From Paulownia fortunei (taxonomy: Eukaryota; Streptophyta; Magnoliopsida; Lamiales; Paulowniaceae): a stretch of 64,000 nucleotides of DNA. This document shows positions 58,175 through 64,000 of this stretch, in pieces. Made by a program: the position numbers and the translations under genes. Location of the stretch: assembly GCA_019321725.1 (NCBI GenBank), contig CM033118.1, positions 12,054,071 to 12,118,070 of the forward strand, given 5' to 3'. Each line of letters begins with the position of its first letter. Position 1 is the stretch's first letter. The notes under the pieces are model-generated. The model did no database searches and was not told the origin of the DNA. It worked only from the letters and a program-made list of their open reading frames with translations.

Positions 58175-59006
58175 ATGAATAAGATTATTAAATCTTTTCA
58201 AAAGAATCATAATGAATCATTCAAAGGAAACAAAGAGGTCATAATTTCTGAAAACTTTGAGAAAAATCTCCAAAGTTGGAAACTACCAGCCTCTTATAAT
58301 CAGAAGATCTACAAGACTGGAAGTTTCAACTTTAAATCTGACTACATAGTCAAGACTTTAGAAGAGTTGATTCCTCTAAAAGAAAGGATATGATACTTTC
58401 AAATTATTATCTAAAAAAATTATTTCTGCTCAAAGGCAAAACTATAAATTTCTATATTTGGGAACGATACAAGTTGGCTTAAAGCCACTTACCAGACTTG
58501 GTCTAAACACATCTGCTCTAATAATGGTCAGAGACCAAAGATATAAGAATTTTGAGGATTCTCTAATAGGGGTTATCGAATCATCACTTTGTGTTGTTTT
58601 CCTAATTTTACAGTCTCATTGACAAACTCTAATATCTTTCATGCTCTCAACCTGAATGTAAAAACTAAAGGGTTTTACATGATTCAAGGATCCAAAAATG
58701 TAGTCCTTTTATACAGAATCTGTTATAAGGTAGTGAATACTACTGTCTCTAATTTTAAAGTTAATTCAGAGTCAATAACCTCTAAAAGAGCATAAACAAC
58801 ATTGTTCATAACAGATGTTTCTAAAAGCAACCTTATGGTTCCAAAAACTATTTCTTGGAATCAAGTCTCTCTTCCTGAAAGATGGATCATGGAACAAGCT
58901 ATTCCAGCTCATACAGATGAGCCCAAAAGATTGAAAAGATTGTTCAATATGATGATGGCGTTGTAGTCATCCAGTTTGCTTCTCAAAGGAGACTTCGTCT
59001 AAAACT
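58175..59006 (+). pseudogene. Caulimovirid movement protein, copy 2
   Basis: Identical to 22309-23140, including all stops and shifts. Confidence 0.8.
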
Positions 59007-59359
59007 TGATAAAGGAACTAGTAGAAACTCTACTTCTTCAATTCCACTTTCTGAATTCAAAAAAATTTCTATTACAGGAGTTCATAAAACTCCAGAACAA
59101 GTCAGTCAACCAAAATATAAGGTTGAACTTCCCGAATCTAGGCTTAATACTAAAAGGCCATCCTCTCAAACTTTCTCAAACATGGGTTATAATGTTATGA
59201 CCATATCTGATGAGCTTTATCTTTCTGAAAAGATCAGAAAAATGTTTGATAAATCGGAAAATGAGTTTAAAAAAATTATTTTTAAGCTATTTTAAACTAA
59301 AAAAAAAACAAAAGCTTTATATTCAAAGGTTTATGAATTGGGTTGAATAAATTGGCCCA

Positions 59360-59826
59360 ATGATAGATTTCTTTAAATGGCTTGAAGGGATTTATTTTCC
59401 TGCTAGAAACAAAGAGTTTCCAAATTTCAATTACTCATCTTTTTTAGCAGTTTTGGAAAGCATTTATCAAAAATATACTAATGTTGTAGGAGAAGAAATA
59501 TCATTAATTCACCCTCCTTTTATTTCATTAAAAATATATTTCAACCAAAGCTCGCCTATTGCTATGGGTCCTAGACATCTTGAGCTTTGTAAAAAAAACT
59601 ACAAGAATTATTTGAAAGCCCTTGGAATTGTCCGGCATTCTTTGTTGAGAATGTTGTAGAAATTAAAAGAGGAGCTCCAAGATTAGTAATTAATTATAAA
59701 CCGCTTAATAAAGCATTGAGATGGATTCAATATCCAATTCCTAATAAAAGGGATTTGGTTAATAGGCTTAATCAAGCCAAAATATTTTCAAAATTTGATA
59801 TGAAGTCGGGTTCTAGCAAATTCTTC
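59360..59826 (+). pseudogene. Caulimovirid reverse transcriptase fragment, copy 2
   Basis: Identical to 23494-23960; ends before the YxDD box. Confidence 0.82.
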
Positions 59827-61540
59827 TTGGCTTGACTTAAAATATTAGTTGGTAAGTTGGAGATATGTTTACATTAATGGAAATCATTTTAAATTATTAC
59901 AACCCAATAATAATCATTAGAATAATTAATTTTTAATTATTATCTTAGATTAAATTCATTTGTGTACAAATAGTGTGGGAATTTCAGATACCATACTATT
60001 GGAGTTGAGGTAAGTTTTCTTTTACTTTTCCAATGATATAAACTCGTACATGTTGTACTTTTAGCGTGCGAGAGTAATTTTTACGACTTTGATCAAACAA
60101 GCATATATATATATTGAATTGTGAAATGTGAAAATAAATTGAGTTTTTATAAATTTTAAATACGAAAGCTAAAAATGCAATGAAATGTGTTTTTATGAAC
60201 TTGGTGAGGTGTTTTTAAAATCTATTGTTGGGGATACATATAATTGACTATATCAAGACCTAGTACAGGGGGATTAAGCCTATGCCAGGACGTAAGACAG
60301 GGAGGTTAAACTTGTCCCTAATTATGGTTATCTTATATGTTTGATTTTACATGGTGGTTTTATGTGGAGATTGTTTGGTTTTCTTAATTATATGTTTTTT
60401 TTAATTTAGTGCTATAATATTATTAAATTGTTGACATTCTCTTTTTTGGAAGTTGAATGATAAGTAATTATTTTTTATTGATAAGAAAACTTACGTTTTT
60501 CAAGCTTACTTAATCTAACTAGTTGAGTATTGGAGTATTTACTATGTCTTCATGCTCACAATTTCCCTAATATTTTTCAGATATCCAGAACTTAGTCAAT
60601 GAGAGATTCTTGGAGGTTTGATAAGTAAATATTGACCAACTCAATTTAGTTATTTACTACTTTTACTCATTCATCGAGATATATTTATATCAGAGTTCAT
60701 TTGACATTATTATTTTTTTGTTTCAATTTAGAGTTCAAGTTTGACTATTAGCCTTACTCAATTGTACGAGAGATTTTTTGTCATCAGAGATTTAGTTATC
60801 CTTGAAGCTTATAAAATGAGCTCGAGATTCACTTATTTTATTATTTTTTTAGAGTTGTTTGTGATGAATATGTTTATTTTATTTATTTCAGCCCAATAAA
60901 TATTTAATTATAGCTTAGTCAAGCCTATAGGTCCAAGAGGCCCAAATTGTATTAAAAGCCATGATGTCCATGTTTCAATATAAACAGGTACAAATACCCC
61001 ATTTTCATCTTATTTATAAGGTACGTACTTTATTTTTCTTTCAATTAGTAATTCTCTCTTGAATTCTTATTGATTTAGACATCAAAGGGGTTTTCCTAAG
61101 ACGATCTCAGGGACCTCTTAATGGTCTGTCCGTGCTGTAGATAGGGAACTCACCTCAAGTAGCAATGAGAAGATGCTGATTGGAGATGAGTAATTCCACT
61201 TTAATATTCAGAGGTAACTCACATGAGTTTGATATGATGAATTTTAATAATATGATTTTATTAGTATTCTATGACTTGGTGATTGACTTTAGACATAACT
61301 AAGTTTATATTTTGAGAGAGTTACATTTTAATGATTTAGAGATTTGATAAATTATAAGGTTTATTTGGCTGATGGAATATATTGATTTTTAAATGTTAAA
61401 ATTATTTTAAGGTATAAATGCTCTACATCAATGTCTAAATGTTGGACTAGATAGAAATTGTCGGGTTAGCCTCACAGGCTTTTGGAAAATTCCCAAGAGC
61501 TTGCAGCAGTTGTAATGGTCCAGAGGTTCAAAGCGTGACA
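59827..61540 (+). repeat. LTR-like sequence with nested Tat LTR fragment, copy 2
   Basis: Identical to 23961-25674; the nested fragment is at 60871-61196. The following 660 bp (61541-62200) are the same unassigned AT-rich stretch. Confidence 0.45.
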
Positions 61541-62200
61541 TTTATGGCTTATTTTTCAGTTTTTCCCTTGACTAACTATGAAAATTACCTTAATTGAGAA
61601 AATTAAATATCATTTCAAATACTTGAATTTTTTTATCAATGCTTAACATACGAAGTTACTCAATATGATCAACTATAATGCATTGCAAGAACTGCGTATA
61701 TAATAATTTTTTTAAAAAATTATATTTGAACTAATTTATAGTAAGACTTTTAATTGTTCATTCAAATCTTTTAATCACTTGTCTATTTTAGTAGCTCACT
61801 TTATGTGCATACTTAGTATTAATTTAATATCTACTGACTCTTTTAGAATCTTTTTAATTCTATATATATTTGAATGGTCTATGTAAATAAATTTTAGGTT
61901 ATATTGTTAAATTTTATAGATTATTCATAAATTTAAACTTACATAGTCGTATTTCATTCGTTACTAGAAATATTTTCATTATAGAATAAATCATCTAAAT
62001 TATTGACTTAGTGATTTTATTTACAATTATATTCAATACGAGTAATTTTATATCAGTAATTAGTATTTTAGAAAATAAAATTATGTTAAAATAGTTTTAT
62101 TTTCTTTTGAGTTAAAAAAAAGTTTATTTAAGCATATTGATTAAAATTTATTTTCTTTAAGGTAAACATATTTTTGATGAAAAAATGTTAAATCCCCTTC

Positions 62201-64000
62201 TGATGAGTATGAGAATTTTATTTATTTTATTTTAGCCCAATAGATAATTAATTTAGATCCAAGAACAAGTTGATAGCTCAAATCCTATAAGAGACTCAAA
62301 TGACCCAAAAATAAAACACCTGCCTGATAAGGCAACCAGGCCCATGAGGCTTACATCATATCAAAGACCCATAAGGCCCATGTCCCAAAATGAACAGGTA
62401 TAAATAACCCATTTCTCCATGTTTACAAGGTACACACTTCAATTTCTCGCCTTGAGTTAGTGCTTATTCTCTCGGATAATTACTGACTTAAGTATCGAAG
62501 GGGCTTTCCTGGTACAACCCCAGGGCCCTCTTAATAATATGTTCATACTACAGGTAGGGAACCCAACTTCAGGAGTATAGAATCAATAGACACGTGGTGA
62601 GACGTATTTTGGTGCCGTCTGTGGGAAACCCTGCCAGAGTGTTGAGAATGTAAACACACACAAGAGTAAGAGAAACCAATACATAAAGAGCTCCACAAAG
62701 CATGGAGCTAACAACAATGGAGGAAATCAGCGGCCACCGATGCCCTCCTCACAATAATATCAGCAACATTAGGAAGCACCAGTAGAGCCGAAGTAGTAGC
62801 CTTTAGCTAAAGGTCCATACTAGGAAATATAGGTTCGATTCACGCAGGAAGAGCTACAAGCTCTACTAGAAGCATGACCACAAGAACACCAGGCTGATCC
62901 TCACCCCAACCCATACAACAAAGAGAAGGCTCACACCCAACGGAGGTGGAAGAGCGTGTAAAAAGGGTGTAGGAAAAAGGAAAGAAAGAGTTCCTAAAAA
63001 GGTGACCAGTGGAGATATTCCTCAAAACCAACAAGCAATACCCAGGCTAGTGAGGTTAGAAGTATCACACACTGCTTATCACTCTATCTTTCCTAAAGGC
63101 AACACTCGATCTTTGGCAATAACGCAGCATATAAGGAGTCTGTTCGCTATAAACATTTTGGTTGAACCCCTACCTCCAGGAGTAAAGACTTTAAACATTT
63201 TGAAATACGATGGAGCAGGAGACCCGCAAGAGCACTTGGATAAATTCTACACCAAGACGGACTTATATGACATGAGCGATGCAACATATTGCAAAGTCTT
63301 CAGCACAACACTTACAAAGAGTGCGCTAATATGGTTCAATCAGCTGCTAGCAAGATCTATCTCTAGGATGAAGCAACTTACTGAAAGCTTCCTGCATCAG
63401 TTCTCTATAAACCACAAGTACCCTAGGACCATCACTCATATCTTCATGGAAAAGTAGAAAGAGGGTGAAACTCAGCGGGAATACCTACAACGCTTTATTG
63501 AAATAGTCAACGAGGTACCACATGTCCGCCATGAGCTCCTGCAAACATATTACAGTAGATCCTCCATCAGGGAAGACTTAAGAAATCAATTACTGGGAAG
63601 CTACTGACGTCGCTAGAAAAACTTATGTCTCGTGCAGAAAAACATATATGCGTTGAGGAAGCAACACATCCAGAAGTAGGAGCTAAGAGGAAGTAGAGAT
63701 AAGAGAAGAAGTCTAGCTCTAAGATAGCAGCGCGACATCAGTCAACACCTGACAATCACTGATACACCCCCCTAAACTCTCTGCTTACTAAAGTGCTGCT
63801 GACCGCTAGCGACAAGGCATCATAGAACCTCCTAGGAAGCTGAAGGAAAATCCCTGATAGAAAAACTCCAACAAGTATTGTCGCTTTCATCGCGATAAGG
63901 GCCATACTATGGAGAAGTGTTTCCACTTGAAGAAAAAGATTGAAAAATTAATTCAATGAGGATATATGAAGGATTTTATCAACCAACATCCACAAGTAGA
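62201..64000 (+). mobile_element. Tat/Retand-like element, copy 2, cut by the window end
   Basis: Counterpart of 26335-28134: LTR part 62201-62609 with TATA at 62399-62406, primer-site region 62610-62626, gag at 63002-63696 and zinc knuckle at 63869-63946. It continues beyond the window. Confidence 0.75.
63002..63696 (+). pseudogene. Tat-like gag, copy 2
   Basis: Identical to 27136-27830, with the same TAG (63455-63457). Confidence 0.85.

Larger units (their letters stand above)
56717..59826 (+). mobile_element. Endogenous caulimovirid fragment, copy 2
   Basis: Counterpart of 20851-23960: promoter 57269-57411 (TATA at 57373-57380), AATAAA at 57514-57519, leader frame 57684-57911, primer site 57982-57993, movement-protein remnant 58175-59006 and RT fragment 59360-59826. 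The breaks are identical to those of copy 1. Confidence 0.85.
35867..64000 (+). repeat. Large direct duplication, copy 2
   Basis: This copy matches 1-28134 base for base wherever compared and is still matching at the end of the window, so its right end is not seen. It starts 1,744 bp after the end of the N gap. Those 1,744 bp (34123-35866) carry the adjoining part of the same gypsy element and would be expected to the left of position 1 if the duplicated unit is larger. Confidence 0.95.

Noticed and set aside
1..64000. A new defence, metabolic or signalling system
   Set aside because: No host genes or gene clusters are present; all coding text belongs to broken retrotransposons or an endogenous virus.

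Overview
The window is repeat-rich nuclear DNA of a flowering plant, probably a eudicot, although nothing in it fixes the species. The evidence is wall-to-wall plant LTR retrotransposons (Ty3/gypsy and Ty1/copia), an integrated plant pararetrovirus (Caulimoviridae) and high A+T. I see no host protein-coding gene, tRNA or rRNA. Every coding region is the decayed remnant of a mobile or viral element, broken by stops, frameshifts and deletions.

The dominant large-scale feature is a duplication. Bases 1-28134 reappear at 35867-64000 in the same orientation, with a period of 35,866 bp, and I found no difference wherever I compared them. A run of exactly 100 N (34023-34122) lies between the copies, so a false duplication in the assembly (haplotig or repeated contig) must be excluded before any biological reading.

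Layout of the unit, copy 1 (add 35866 for copy 2): 1-2953, minus-strand Ty3/gypsy chromovirus remnant (integrase, RNase H, RT, protease). 2955-6881, plus-strand 3' half of a Ty1/copia element with its 3' LTR (copia A). 6903-10214, minus-strand 5' half of a related copia (copia D). 10215-11009, plus-strand gag/protease scrap (copia C) fused to a copia LTR end. 11010-20006, a nearly full-length but dead copia (copia B) split by a 2.9-kb gypsy solo LTR (11560-14493) with a 5-bp target-site duplication. 20007-20850, fragment of the same gypsy LTR family. 20851-23960, endogenous caulimovirid with a recognisable pregenomic-RNA promoter, poly(A) signal, tRNA-Met primer site, movement protein and reverse transcriptase start. 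23961-25674, LTR-like sequence containing a Tat-LTR fragment. 26335 to about 29460, a Tat/Retand-like Ty3/gypsy element with gag and protease but no visible pol.

The stretch present once (28135-35866) holds the end of the Tat-like element with a 5-unit tandem array, a possible antisense reading frame, a hAT-like terminus, a strongly decayed Ale/Retrofit-like copia cut off by the N gap, and the LTR and integrase/chromodomain end of the gypsy remnant that leads into copy 2.

No functional system operates here. The value lies in the nested insertion history, the specific loss of catalytic residues, unusual junctions that carry partial local duplications, and the viral regulatory region. I did not find evidence for a new cellular system.
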